Below are positions 56,115-64,000 of a stretch of 64,000 bases of DNA, in pieces (the stretch's first letter is position 1; the number at the start of each line of letters is the position of its first letter). This stretch comes from an uncultured Alphaproteobacteria bacterium. Its GTDB lineage: Bacteria; Pseudomonadota; Alphaproteobacteria; Thalassobaculales; Thalassobaculaceae. The translations under genes were made by a program, and so were the position numbers. The notes beneath the pieces are model-generated. The model did no database searches. It was not told the DNA's origin and saw nothing but the letters and a program-made list of their open reading frames with translations. The stretch is from the NCBI GenBank assembly GCA_937776645.1, contig CALMRI010000002.1:1-64000 (forward strand), in the 5' to 3' direction.

Positions 56115-58334
56115 TCAGTTAAAGCGCGGCGGGCGGGGGAAGCCGGTTGGCGGCAGCTTGCCGGCGCTGGCGCGCTTGCCGATCCAGGTGGTTAAATCTG
56201 TTTCGGTGCGTTGGCGGCCGCCATTCATGTGCCAGCTGATACCGTCCTCGGCGCGGAACACCTTGGCATCGGCCATCTTGCCATCTTTATAGCGTTGTAG
56301 GATGACGCCCTTGCCGCGGGTCAATTCGGGTATTTCCTCAAGCGCGAAGATCAGCAATTTGCGGTTGGTGCCGACGATGGCAATGCTATCGCCGTCGGTG
56401 GCAACGCAGATTGTCGCCTTGGCACCGCGCGCCGGGTTCATCACTTGGCGGCCGGATCGGGTCTGGGCGACTACATCGGCCGAATTGACTCGGAAGCCGC
56501 GACCATCATCCGAGGCGACCAGGAATTGCCGGTCCGGGCGGTGGATCTCAAGAGTTACCAGGTCCTGATCATTGGCCAATTCGATCATCAGTCGTAGCGG
56601 TTCACCATGGCTGCGCCCGCGCGGCAGCTTGTCGGCCTGCAAGGTATAAAAGCGGCCATCGGTGGCGAAGACCAAGATTCGGTCGGTGGTCTCGGCTCGC
56701 AGCAAAAATCGTAGGCCGTCACCATCTTTAAATTTCAGCTCCGTATCGTCGCCGAGATGGCCCTTCATCGCCCTGATCCAGCCTTTTTCCGAGCAAACCA
56801 CGGTGATCGGCTCCCGCTCCACCATGGCCTCCATCGGTACCACGACCTCTGATGGCGGTCCCCCGATGTCAGTGCGGCGTTTGCCCAGCTTGGTGGTTTT
56901 GCCGAAATCTTTGCGCAGGGTGGAAATTTCGCCGGCAACCACGCGCCAGCGCCGGCTCTCATCCGACAGTAAGTCTTCAATGTCGAGCTTCTCCGCGACC
57001 AGCTCTTCGTGCTCCTTGCGGATCTCGATCTCTTCAAGCCGGCGCAACGCCCGCAGCCGCATGTTGAGAATCGCCTCGGCCTGGACGTCGGATAAGTCCC
57101 AGCGCCGCATCATCTCGGCCTTGGGCTCGTCTTCCTCGCGGATGATTCGGATCACTTCGTCGATGTTGAGATAGGCGATTAAATAGCCGGCCAGGATCTC
57201 CAATCGATGTTCGATCTTACCCAACCGGAAGCTGGAGCGGCGGACCAGCACGACGTGGCGATGCCCAAGGAACGCCAGCAGGGCTTCGCGTAGGGACATC
57301 ACCCGCGGGATCTGCTCGGCATCCAGCACATTCAGGTTGAGGCTGACCCGGACCTCCAGATCGCATTGTCGGAACAGGCTCTCCATCAGCACGGTCGGAT
57401 CGACATTCCGGCTTTTCGGCTCGAGCACCAGGCGCACGTCCTCGGCTGACTCGTCCTGGATATCGCCGAGCATGGCGAGTTTGCGGGCCTCTAACAGCTC
57501 TGCCATTTTTTCGACCAGCCGGGATTTTTGCACCTGATAGGGGATTTCGGTCACCACGATCTGATAGGTGCCGTTCTTCAGCTTCTCGACTTCCCAGCGC
57601 GCCCGTAGTCGGAAACTGCCGCGTCCGGTGCGATAGGCCTCGGTCACCGCTTCGCGGGTGTCGACTAGGATGCCGCCCGTTGGGAAATCCGGGCCGGGGA
57701 TAAAGTCGACCAGGGTCTCCATAGAGCAGCTCGGATGCTTGATCAGATGTAGCAATGCGCCGCACAAATCTTCGACATTGTGCGGCGGGATCGAGGTGGC
57801 CATGCCGACCGCGATACCCTGGGCGCCATTGGCCAGTAGATTTGGAAAGGCAGCGGGCAGGACGATCGGTTCGCTGTCCTCGCCGTCATAGGTGTCGCGA
57901 AAGTCGACCGCATCTTCGTCAATGCCGCGCAGCAACCGCTCGGCGACCTCGGTCAGGCGCGCCTCGGTGTAGCGCATGGCGGCGGCGTTATCGCCATCGA
58001 TATTACCGAAATTACCCTGGCCGTCGACCAGGGGATAGCGTTGGGCGAATTCCTGGGCCAGCCGAACCATGGCATCATAGATCGCGGTGTCTCCATGGGG
58101 GTGGAACTTACCCATTACGTCGCCGACCACCCGGGCCGATTTCTTGAACGCCTCGTTCGGCGCCAGACGGAGTTGCCGCATGGCGAACAGCAACCGGCGG
58201 TGCACCGGCTTCAGCCCATCACGCACGTCCGGCAGCGAACGCGCGGTGATCGTCGATAGGGCATAGGCCAAATACCGTTCGCTCAGCGCGTCGGCAAATT
58301 TCGTCTCGTGTATTTCAGCCGATATTGTGGCCAT
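56115..58334 (-). CDS. parC: DNA topoisomerase IV subunit A (ParC)
   Basis: A 739-residue type-IIA topoisomerase A subunit. Seen: [41 protein letters not shown] (the quinolone-resistance region; Thr83 and Asp87 correspond to E. coli Ser80 and Glu84), [11 protein letters not shown] with catalytic Tyr122, [15 protein letters not shown], and a C-terminal beta-pinwheel domain with repeated GxG-type blades. It decatenates daughter chromosomes in the cytoplasm together with ParE, which is not in the window. GGAGGG lies before the ATG. The only clear core gene in the window; a chromosomal anchor. Its N-terminus matches the alphaproteobacterial form. Regulation not visible. Confidence 0.96.
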   Translation of the reverse strand: MATISAEIHETKFADALSERYLAYALSTITARSLPDVRDGLKPVHRRLLFAMRQLRLAPNEAFKKSARVVGDVMGKFHPHGDTAIYDAMVRLAQEFAQRYPLVDGQGNFGNIDGDNAAAMRYTEARLTEVAERLLRGIDEDAVDFRDTYDGEDSEPIVLPAAFPNLLANGAQGIAVGMATSIPPHNVEDLCGALLHLIKHPSCSMETLVDFIPGPDFPTGGILVDTREAVTEAYRTGRGSFRLRARWEVEKLKNGTYQIVVTEIPYQVQKSRLVEKMAELLEARKLAMLGDIQDESAEDVRLVLEPKSRNVDPTVLMESLFRQCDLEVRVSLNLNVLDAEQIPRVMSLREALLAFLGHRHVVLVRRSSFRLGKIEHRLEILAGYLIAYLNIDEVIRIIREEDEPKAEMMRRWDLSDVQAEAILNMRLRALRRLEEIEIRKEHEELVAEKLDIEDLLSDESRRWRVVAGEISTLRKDFGKTTKLGKRRTDIGGPPSEVVVPMEAMVEREPITVVCSEKGWIRAMKGHLGDDTELKFKDGDGLRFLLRAETTDRILVFATDGRFYTLQADKLPRGRSHGEPLRLMIELANDQDLVTLEIHRPDRQFLVASDDGRGFRVNSADVVAQTRSGRQVMNPARGAKATICVATDGDSIAIVGTNRKLLIFALEEIPELTRGKGVILQRYKDGKMADAKVFRAEDGISWHMNGGRQRTETDLTTWIGKRASAGKLPPTGFPRPPRFN

Positions 58335-58463
58335 GGGGGAGCCCTCCGCTAGATGTTGTATAGGGGAGAGTCGGGGCGCGGGACAAGGGAGGAGTCGAGA
58401 TTTCGCCGCATCCTTGTATTTGCCGGGCCGCTAAATCAGCTGGCTTTCTAAACTTACGACCCG

Positions 58464-59300
58464 CTATATTTGCCGAACTAATTTGTTGGCGCCTGGGTCG
58501 GTGCCGAGAACTTGAAAGACGGGGCGTTTTTGATATTTCACCTGATGCCCGGAGGCGTTGACTTTGTCCGGCATCGAGCGGTCGAACAACGAGGTGCTGG
58601 GCATATAACGATAAACTTGGCCGGCGCGGCGCATGCCGGAGGTGTTGGCGTTCGAGCCGTGCATTAGATAGACGTCGAACAGCGCTAATTGTCCGGGTTC
58701 CATCTCCAGGTCGATGGCCCGAGCCTCGTCCAGATGCTCTGGTGCCACGGTCTGATCCAAAGCGATATTCTCGCGATCGTCGTGCACATGCGGCGCCAAA
58801 CCACCCCGGTGCGAGCCTGGAATTACCCTCAGACAGCCGTTTTCACGAGTCGCCGGGTCGATGGCTATCCAGGCCGAGACATTGGCCAGCGGCCGGATCG
58901 GCCAATAATCCCCGTCCTGGTGCCAGGGGATCGCCATGCCGATCGACGCGGGCTTGCAAAACAGCTGACTGCCCCACATCAGCACGTCGGGACCGACCAA
59001 TTGGCGCAGAATGCTAGTAAGCCCGGTCGTGGTCCCGAAACTCAGAAAATCGGCATGATGCTCACCGGTGATCGGCCTGGTGGCGCCGCCGGGAATGTGG
59101 GGGCAGACCAGTTGCTCGGGGCGATGATCCGGGTTCGAGGCGATCACCCGCTTGACCGCGTCCAGCATCCGCCCGAGATCCTCGGGCGAGAACTGCCAAC
59201 GCGGAATGATGTAGCCATCGCGGTGATAGGCGTCGATCTCATCCGGGCTGAGCATCGCCGCTAAATCGCCGGGTTGATCGCCTTCGGCTACCGCCGTCAT
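58464..59300 (-). CDS. Phytanoyl-CoA dioxygenase (PhyH) family protein
   Basis: A 278-residue Fe(II)/2-oxoglutarate dioxygenase. Seen: LSPDEIDAYHRDGYIIPRW, MAIPWHQDGDYWPIRPLANVSAWIAID (His-x-Asp), GCLRVIPGSHRGGL, LFDVYLMHGSNANTSGMRRAG (distal His and 2-oxoglutarate Arg). Overlaps the NIPSNAP gene by 4 bp (ATGA) so translation is coupled. PhyH-family enzymes hydroxylate fatty-acyl-CoAs, ectoine or small natural products. The ATG at 59300 is preferred because of that overlap. Confidence 0.9.
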   Translation of the reverse strand: MTAVAEGDQPGDLAAMLSPDEIDAYHRDGYIIPRWQFSPEDLGRMLDAVKRVIASNPDHRPEQLVCPHIPGGATRPITGEHHADFLSFGTTTGLTSILRQLVGPDVLMWGSQLFCKPASIGMAIPWHQDGDYWPIRPLANVSAWIAIDPATRENGCLRVIPGSHRGGLAPHVHDDRENIALDQTVAPEHLDEARAIDLEMEPGQLALFDVYLMHGSNANTSGMRRAGQVYRYMPSTSLFDRSMPDKVNASGHQVKYQKRPVFQVLGTDPGANKLVRQI

Positions 59301-59611
59301 TTGATCCCGGACCATTCCATGGGCCGGCAGAGTTTGTTTTCCTGGCTGACCACCAAACCCTCGGTCTTGCTTTGATACTCCGCCCAGGTCGGGTCGGCGT
59401 CGCGGGCGGCGCGGCGTTTGTCTAGATCAGCGAGATTTTCATAGCCCCAGAAATGCACCACCTGATGCAGCGGCCCATGCTCGACCAAAAAATAACCAAG
59501 CGGATCGCCGATATGCCGGCGCAGGATCGGCAAGGCGAACTCTTCGAATAGAGCCAGATAGGTTTTCATCTTGCGGGGAACGATGTTGTAGGTGCGCACG
59601 TCGACGATCAT
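59297..59611 (-). CDS. NIPSNAP-family protein
   Basis: A 104-residue ferredoxin-fold protein. Seen: IVDVRTYNIVPRKMKTYLALFEEFALPILRRHIGDPLGYFLVEHGPLHQVVHFWGYENLADLDKRRAAR, the full NIPSNAP signature ending WAEYQSKTEG. First gene of an operon with the PhyH gene. NIPSNAP proteins are often found beside oxygenases or fatty-acid enzymes; function is not established. Confidence 0.88.
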   Translation of the reverse strand: MIVDVRTYNIVPRKMKTYLALFEEFALPILRRHIGDPLGYFLVEHGPLHQVVHFWGYENLADLDKRRAARDADPTWAEYQSKTEGLVVSQENKLCRPMEWSGIK

Positions 59612-59766
59612 CGCTTGGTCTCCGAGTAAGGTTGCTGGAGTTTAAGCACGCCGGGGCTTGTGCGCCAGCCGTGCTCGCGCTTGACTGGGGCTGAAAGCGT
59701 TCAAGCCTTATTAATCCTCGGTTGGGGCCCTGTCATGTTGAAGTTCGCCATGTTGGAGTTTTGCCG

Positions 59767-61050
59767 ATGACCCAATCGGACCCGAGCGTCGCCGTCGCCG
59801 ACCACGAACCGCTGGCGCGCGCCTTATTCGATGCCCTGCACAGCCAGACCCATGACGGGATCGGTATCACCCGCGCTTCCTATGGGCCAGGCGAGCAGGC
59901 AGCGCGGGATATCATGGCCGGCGCGGCGGACCGCCTTACCATGGCGGTGGAGGATGACGCGGCCGGCAATGTCTATATGACGTTGCCCGGCGCCGATCGA
60001 TCGGCGACCCCAGTGGTGATTGGTTCGCATCTCGACAGTGTGGCCCAGGGCGGCAATTTCGATGGCGCGGCAGGTGTGGTCTCCGGACTTGTCGCCTGCG
60101 CCGGATTGCGCGATGCCGGAATCGTCCCGCCGCGCGATATCCGGGTGATGGGCATCCGGGCCGAAGAAAGCGCCTGGTTCGGGGTCTCCTATATTGGTAG
60201 TCGCTCGGCCCTTGGCGTGCTGCCCGGTGGCGCACTGGATAGTGCCCGGCGGGCCGATACTAGACGCACCCTGGCTGAGCATATGGCCGAGGCCGGCTGC
60301 GACCCCCAGGCGCTGCGCGACGGCGCGGTGTATATGCAACCCAGCTCGCTGCACGCTTATCTCGAGGTGCATATCGAGCAGGGACCGGTTCTGGAGGAAG
60401 CGGGTGTGCCGGTCGGTGTGGTCACCGGGATTCGCGGTAATCGGCGGCTACCTCAGGCGCGCTGTATCGGCGAATACTCCCATTGCGGTGGGGTGCCGCG
60501 CAGCCATCGCCGGGACGCGGTGATCGCCACCGCCGAGTTTGTCGGCGCGTTGGACGCGATCTGGACCGAGTGTGAGGCCAAGGGCAAGGATTTCGCCTTC
60601 ACCATCGGCAAGTTCTTCACTGATGCTGAATGGCACGCGATGACCAAGATTGCCGGTGCGGTCGAGTTCAGTTTGGACATGCGCAGCCTTGACGGTGATT
60701 TCATCGACGCGATGACTGGGCGGGTGCGGGAGCTTGCGGCGGATATCGCCAAGCGGCGCGGGGTTACCTTCGAGCTTGGAGAGTTCACCCGCGCGGCGCC
60801 CGGACCGATGGATCCGGGCATCAAGGCGGGCATGCTCGCCGGTGTTGCGGCGCTTGGCATTCCCGCGATGGAAATCGCCAGTGGTGCCAGCCATGACGCC
60901 GCCGCCTTCGCCGCCGCCGGCGTGCCGACGCAAATGCTGTTCATCCGTAACGCCAATGGCAGTCACAATCCCAACGAGGCGATGGAGATCGCCGATTTCA
61001 TGGCCGCGACCCGGTTGCTCGCCTGGTGGTTGGCGAACCGCGCCGGATGA
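59767..61050 (+). CDS. M20-family N-carbamoyl amino acid amidohydrolase / allantoate-type hydrolase
   Basis: A 427-residue zinc-dependent amidase. Seen: VVIGSHLDSVAQGGNFDGAAGVVSGLVA (His88 and Asp99 metal ligands), MGIRAEESAWFGVSYIGSRSALGVL (Glu133), EVHIEQGPVLEEAGVPVGVVTGIRGNRR, and ASGASHDAAAF with NPNEAME. This is the AllC/HyuC group, which hydrolyses N-carbamoyl amino acids, allantoate or ureidoglycine. First gene of the 59767-63867 operon ending with dihydropyrimidinase, so N-carbamoyl amino acid hydrolysis after ring opening is the natural reading. The start at 59767 is chosen because the longer frame has no family similarity. Confidence 0.92.
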   Translation: MTQSDPSVAVADHEPLARALFDALHSQTHDGIGITRASYGPGEQAARDIMAGAADRLTMAVEDDAAGNVYMTLPGADRSATPVVIGSHLDSVAQGGNFDGAAGVVSGLVACAGLRDAGIVPPRDIRVMGIRAEESAWFGVSYIGSRSALGVLPGGALDSARRADTRRTLAEHMAEAGCDPQALRDGAVYMQPSSLHAYLEVHIEQGPVLEEAGVPVGVVTGIRGNRRLPQARCIGEYSHCGGVPRSHRRDAVIATAEFVGALDAIWTECEAKGKDFAFTIGKFFTDAEWHAMTKIAGAVEFSLDMRSLDGDFIDAMTGRVRELAADIAKRRGVTFELGEFTRAAPGPMDPGIKAGMLAGVAALGIPAMEIASGASHDAAAFAAAGVPTQMLFIRNANGSHNPNEAMEIADFMAATRLLAWWLANRAG

Positions 61051-61060
61051 TCCAGACCAG

Positions 61061-61357
61061 ATGAATCAGAACCGCTTCCAAACGCTGATCGAGGGGGCAC
61101 TGGGCGCCTGGCAGGTCGATGTTGAGCCGGTCTTCGCAGCGACCGAGTTTGTTTGCCGTATCCTGCGCGACGGCGAAGAGGTGCTGGTCGTCTCGATCGA
61201 GGATCAGCCGTTCGGCATGATTTGGCGGATCGTGGAACCGGGTCGGCGCGACCGGGTGCATCCCTCGATTGTCCCGGCGCTACGCGGGTTGCGCGAGATT
61301 CTCTGCCCGGATCGCGCGACCGGCCGGGTGCTGTTCGTGGCGGGAGAGGGCGCATGA
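61061..61357 (+). CDS. Small conserved-looking protein in hydantoin operon, unknown
   Basis: A 98-residue protein with no recognised family. It is soluble, begins MNQNRFQTLIEGALGAWQ, and has the alternating pattern of an alpha-beta domain (FVCRILRDGEEVLVVSIEDQPFGMIWRIVEPGRRDRVHPSIVPALRGLREILCPD). The ATG at 61061 follows the M20 stop by 10 bp, and its own stop overlaps the GTPase start by ATGA. Tight spacing on both sides makes it a real translated gene. Position suggests an accessory or metal-handling partner of the GTPase or of the two metallohydrolases (inference). Confidence 0.72.
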   Translation: MNQNRFQTLIEGALGAWQVDVEPVFAATEFVCRILRDGEEVLVVSIEDQPFGMIWRIVEPGRRDRVHPSIVPALRGLREILCPDRATGRVLFVAGEGA

Positions 61358-62391
61358 GTCAAACTGCCCCCGTGTCGACCCCTGTGCCGATGACCGTGGT
61401 CACCGGTTTCCTCGGTAGTGGCAAGACGACGCTGATCGCCAAGCTCCTGCGGCGCCCAGAACTGGCGCGCACCGCGGTGATTATCAATGAGTTCGGCGAG
61501 ATCGGCCTGGATCATGAGCTGATCGAAAGTAGCGAGGAAGACCTAGTGGAACTGAGCACCGGGTGCTTGTGCTGTGTGATGCGCGGTGACCTAACGAATG
61601 CCGTCGGCCGGTTGATGGAGCGGCGAAACCAGAATAACAGTTTCGACCGTATCGTTCTCGAAACAACCGGACTGGCCGATCCGGCGCCGATTGTCCATGC
61701 CGCCATCGCTGATCCATTCTTGAGGGCCTTGGTGCGGCTCGATCGGGTGGTGGTGACGGTGGATGCGCTGACCGGGATAGCGTCGCTTGACGCGCATGAG
61801 GAAAGTCGACGTCAGGTCGCCCTTGCCGATGTGCTGCTGCTGACCAAGACCGATATCGACGCCGGTGATGTTTTGGCGCTGGGCCGGCGGCTCGCCGGGA
61901 TTAATCCCGACGCGGCGGTTTTTCATGCCGATCGGGGAGAGATCGACCCGGCGATTGTCATCGGAGCTGCTGGGGTGGTGGCCTCCACCCCGAGTGAGCA
62001 GGCGTGCGCGGCAACCCATCACCACCATCGTGAGCACGCTCAGGACCACGCGCATCACCATGCTCACGATGAAATCACATCTGTGTCGTTGCGCCTCGAC
62101 AGGCCAGTCCGGGCCGTCGCTCTAACCTTGTTTCTGCAGGCCTTGGCCGAGACCATGGGCCCGAACCTGCTGCGTTTGAAAGGCATCGTGGCGGTCGCGG
62201 AAGCGCCGGATACCCCCGCCGTCGTCCATGGCGTGCAGCATGTGTTTCACCCGATGCGCTGGCTCGATGCCTGGCCCGACGGGACGCGGCAATCCCGTCT
62301 GGTGCTGATCGGCAAGCGGCTTTCCACCGGTTGGGTCGAGGCATTACTCGAAACAATCGAGGACGAGGTCGCGCAAGTCTCTGGACAATAG
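61354..62391 (+). CDS. COG0523-family GTPase (CobW/NHase-activator-like metallochaperone)
   Basis: A 345-residue G3E GTPase. Seen: VVTGFLGSGKTTLIAK (Walker A, residues 18-26), INEFGEIGLDHELIE, the metal-binding GCLCCVMRGDL (Cys71, Cys73, Cys74), ETTGLADPAPI, and TKTD (guanine specificity). A His-rich stretch THHHHREHAQDHAHHHAHDE lies at about 221-240, typical of zinc or cobalt binding. C-terminal CobW_C domain ends in FHPMRWLDAWPDGTRQSRLVLIG. Overlaps the 98-aa gene by ATGA and precedes the dihydropyrimidinase by 51 bp. Likely loads metal onto one or both neighbouring hydrolases (inference from position). Confidence 0.9.
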   Translation: MSQTAPVSTPVPMTVVTGFLGSGKTTLIAKLLRRPELARTAVIINEFGEIGLDHELIESSEEDLVELSTGCLCCVMRGDLTNAVGRLMERRNQNNSFDRIVLETTGLADPAPIVHAAIADPFLRALVRLDRVVVTVDALTGIASLDAHEESRRQVALADVLLLTKTDIDAGDVLALGRRLAGINPDAAVFHADRGEIDPAIVIGAAGVVASTPSEQACAATHHHHREHAQDHAHHHAHDEITSVSLRLDRPVRAVALTLFLQALAETMGPNLLRLKGIVAVAEAPDTPAVVHGVQHVFHPMRWLDAWPDGTRQSRLVLIGKRLSTGWVEALLETIEDEVAQVSGQ

Positions 62392-62442
62392 GCCCCTTGG
62401 TTCATGAAACTTCGGTAACTTTTTTTGAAGGGGAGGCGGGAC

Positions 62443-63867
62443 ATGTTCGATCTGATCTTGCGCGGCGGAACCGTGGTTACGCCCCATGGCGTCGGGGTTC
62501 ATGACATTGCTGTGTCCGGCGAGACCATCGCTGCGATCACCAATCCCGGAGCGATCGGCGACGATCAGGCCAAGCGCTCGGTTGATGTGTCCGGCAAGAT
62601 TGTCATGCCCGGTGGTATCGACCCGCATGTCCATTGCAAATGGATCATGCCGATGCCGGATGGCAGCATCGGCTATACCGGCGGTCCGGAAGTCGTAAGC
62701 CGTGCCGCGCTGTTCGGCGGCACCACGACGATGATCGATTTCGCCGCCCGTCTCGACGAGATTCCTCTGCGTGAGGTGATCGCCAAGCGTGACGAGGACT
62801 GGGTCGATAATTGTTATTGCGACTATGCCTATCACGTCATGCTGCTCGGTGATGTCGAGCCGCCGGTGTTGAAGGAGTTGGAGAGCGTGCTGACCGACGG
62901 CTATCCGACGGTCAAGATTTTCACCACCAACATCACCCCCAGTCGATCCGGACGAATGGTGCATTTCGGCGATATCTGGGAGGTGTTCAAGATCATCACC
63001 CGGAGCGGTGGACTGGGCGTGATCCATGCCGAGGACAACGACATCGTTATGCACATGTACGAGAAGCTGATCCGCGAGGGTCGGGTCAGCTTTCACAACC
63101 TGGCCGAGGTACACAACACGCTGTCGGAGGACCTGTCCTTCCGCCGGGTGATCCGGCTTGCCGAGGCTGAGAAGACGCCGCTGTATATGATGCATGTCAG
63201 CGCTGGTACCGGGGTTCAGGCGATCCGCGAGGCGCGGGCCAAGGGCCAGCCGATCTATGGCGAAACCCTGCACCAGTACATGCTTTATAATTCCGAGGAT
63301 TATAAGCGCCCGAATGGCCAGATGTATCACACCTACCCGTCGCTGAAATCACCCGAGGATCAGGCTGAACTGTGGGCCGGGACCCTGGACGGAGCGATCA
63401 ATGCGGTGGCAACCGACGAGATCTGCTGCACCCTGCAGACCAAGATTATCGGTGACCGGATCGACGACACAACCGGCGGTAACGCGGGTGTCGAGCCGCG
63501 CATCGGTGTGATGTATCAGGAAATGGTCAAGGTGCGCGGCTACTCGCTGGGGCGATTTGTCGATCTGGTCTCGACTAATGCCGCCAAGATCATGGGGATG
63601 TATCCCCGTAAGGGCGCGATCGCCGTTGGCAGTGACGCGGATATCGCGGTGCTCGACACCACGATAAATAAGAAGGTGCGGGTCGAGGACCTGCACGAAA
63701 CCGATTACAGCCCTTGGGAAGGCCATGACATCTCCGCTTGGCCGGTGATGACCGTGCTGCGCGGCAAGGTCATGGTCGAAAACGGTAAATTCAAGGGCGA
63801 CCTCAAGGACGGTAAATATTTGAAGCGTGAGATTGCGGCGGACATCCGGACCGGTCCGGCGCTCTGA
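62443..63867 (+). CDS. hydA: Dihydropyrimidinase / D-hydantoinase (cyclic amidohydrolase)
   Basis: A 474-residue amidohydrolase of the dihydropyrimidinase type. Seen: PGGIDPHVHCKW (His62, His64), GYPTVKIFTTN (Lys158, the residue carbamylated in the family), VIHAEDND (His195), YMMHVSAGTG (His251) and AVATDEICC (Asp325). A binuclear zinc site opens dihydropyrimidines or hydantoins to N-carbamoyl amino acids, which the M20 enzyme at the start of the operon would then hydrolyse. GGGGAGG lies just before the ATG at 62443. The remaining 133 bases of the window hold no supported gene. Confidence 0.93.
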   Translation: MFDLILRGGTVVTPHGVGVHDIAVSGETIAAITNPGAIGDDQAKRSVDVSGKIVMPGGIDPHVHCKWIMPMPDGSIGYTGGPEVVSRAALFGGTTTMIDFAARLDEIPLREVIAKRDEDWVDNCYCDYAYHVMLLGDVEPPVLKELESVLTDGYPTVKIFTTNITPSRSGRMVHFGDIWEVFKIITRSGGLGVIHAEDNDIVMHMYEKLIREGRVSFHNLAEVHNTLSEDLSFRRVIRLAEAEKTPLYMMHVSAGTGVQAIREARAKGQPIYGETLHQYMLYNSEDYKRPNGQMYHTYPSLKSPEDQAELWAGTLDGAINAVATDEICCTLQTKIIGDRIDDTTGGNAGVEPRIGVMYQEMVKVRGYSLGRFVDLVSTNAAKIMGMYPRKGAIAVGSDADIAVLDTTINKKVRVEDLHETDYSPWEGHDISAWPVMTVLRGKVMVENGKFKGDLKDGKYLKREIAADIRTGPAL

Positions 63868-64000
63868 TCGCTGTTGGCCGCTATCTGGCTGGGCCATCCT
63901 GATCACATAGCCGGTCTACTTACCTTTACCGGGTCTGCACGCGTGCATAGATAACCGCGCTTGGGCATCTTGTCGTCGAAGGCGATTAGCGCAGCGATGA

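Noticed and set aside
63904-64000. Possible C-terminus of a minus-strand gene entering from the right edge
   Set aside because: About 31 codons read to a stop at 63904-63906, but this is too short to support a family or even a coding call.
1-64000. CRISPR array, prophage, toxin-antitoxin or restriction system
   Set aside because: No regularly spaced repeats, phage structural genes, or nuclease/methylase pairs were seen on either strand.

Overview
The window looks like chromosomal DNA of a GC-rich alphaproteobacterium, probably near the Rhodospirillales. This is an inference from codon use, parC sequence type, IS families and gene content; no rRNA or other phylogenetic marker is present. It is an accessory, catabolism-heavy region with signs of decay. 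It holds six TauD/TfdA-type dioxygenases or relics, five SDRs, three MmgE/PrpD proteins, hydantoinase/oxoprolinase genes in fused, split and fragmentary form, a peptide/opine-type ABC transporter, and only two core genes (parC and one tRNA-Arg). Such expansions are common in marine and host-associated alphaproteobacteria, but the habitat cannot be read from the sequence.

Layout. 1-4.3 kb is an IS graveyard: IS3-family remnants at 1-457 and 2378-2488, an internally deleted IS6-type element at 1958-2371, an IS1380 fragment at 3869-4255, plus a small CDGSH iron-sulfur gene and one intact TauD dioxygenase. 4.3-9.9 kb has a 2-hydroxyacid dehydrogenase, two SDRs, a frameshifted TauD gene facing a hydantoinase-B fragment, and a double-cupin gene broken twice. 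10.1 kb has tRNA-Arg(CCT) with a tandem 3'-half fragment, then an AT-rich stretch. 10.6-18.6 kb has a frameshifted enolase-superfamily gene, a JmjC-like hydroxylase, a membrane protein, VOC, TauD, MhpD-like hydratase, DUF547, UspA (frameshifted), an SDR and a deleted TauD relic.

18.9-24.7 kb is a complete oligopeptide-type ABC transporter: two permeases on the plus strand, two ATPases on the minus strand and a Tat-exported binding protein on the plus strand. 24.9-31.8 kb has two MmgE/PrpD genes, a D-amino-acid-dehydrogenase-like oxidase and two TauD genes, all on the minus strand. 31.9-37.9 kb has a multiply frameshifted IlvD/Edd dehydratase, a luciferase-like oxidoreductase, an NTF2-FMO fusion monooxygenase, a SnoaL-like protein and a small dimeric-barrel protein. 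38.2-42.8 kb has a fused hydantoinase A+B and an SDR. 43.0-46.9 kb has a GST relic, then a tight operon of NodB-type hydrolase, MmgE/PrpD and a PaaK-like ligase. 47.0-55.6 kb has a secreted protein, hyuAB, an atypical SDR, a nitronate monooxygenase and a TPP enzyme. 55.6-64 kb has parC, a NIPSNAP-PhyH pair, and a hydantoin/ureide operon: M20 carbamoylase, a 98-aa unknown, a COG0523 GTPase and a dihydropyrimidinase.

How it fits together (inference). The transporter would bring in peptides or related amides. Dihydropyrimidinase plus carbamoylase, and the ATP-dependent hydantoinases/oxoprolinases, would open cyclic amides. TauD, PhyH, FMO, SDR, hydratase and ligase genes would oxidise and activate the products. 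The COG0523 GTPase inside the hydantoin operon suggests dedicated metal delivery. At least ten genes have single-base frameshifts, often near short G/C runs, so sequence or assembly error must be separated from real pseudogenes. Three other loci have large internal deletions that cannot be read errors of that kind.
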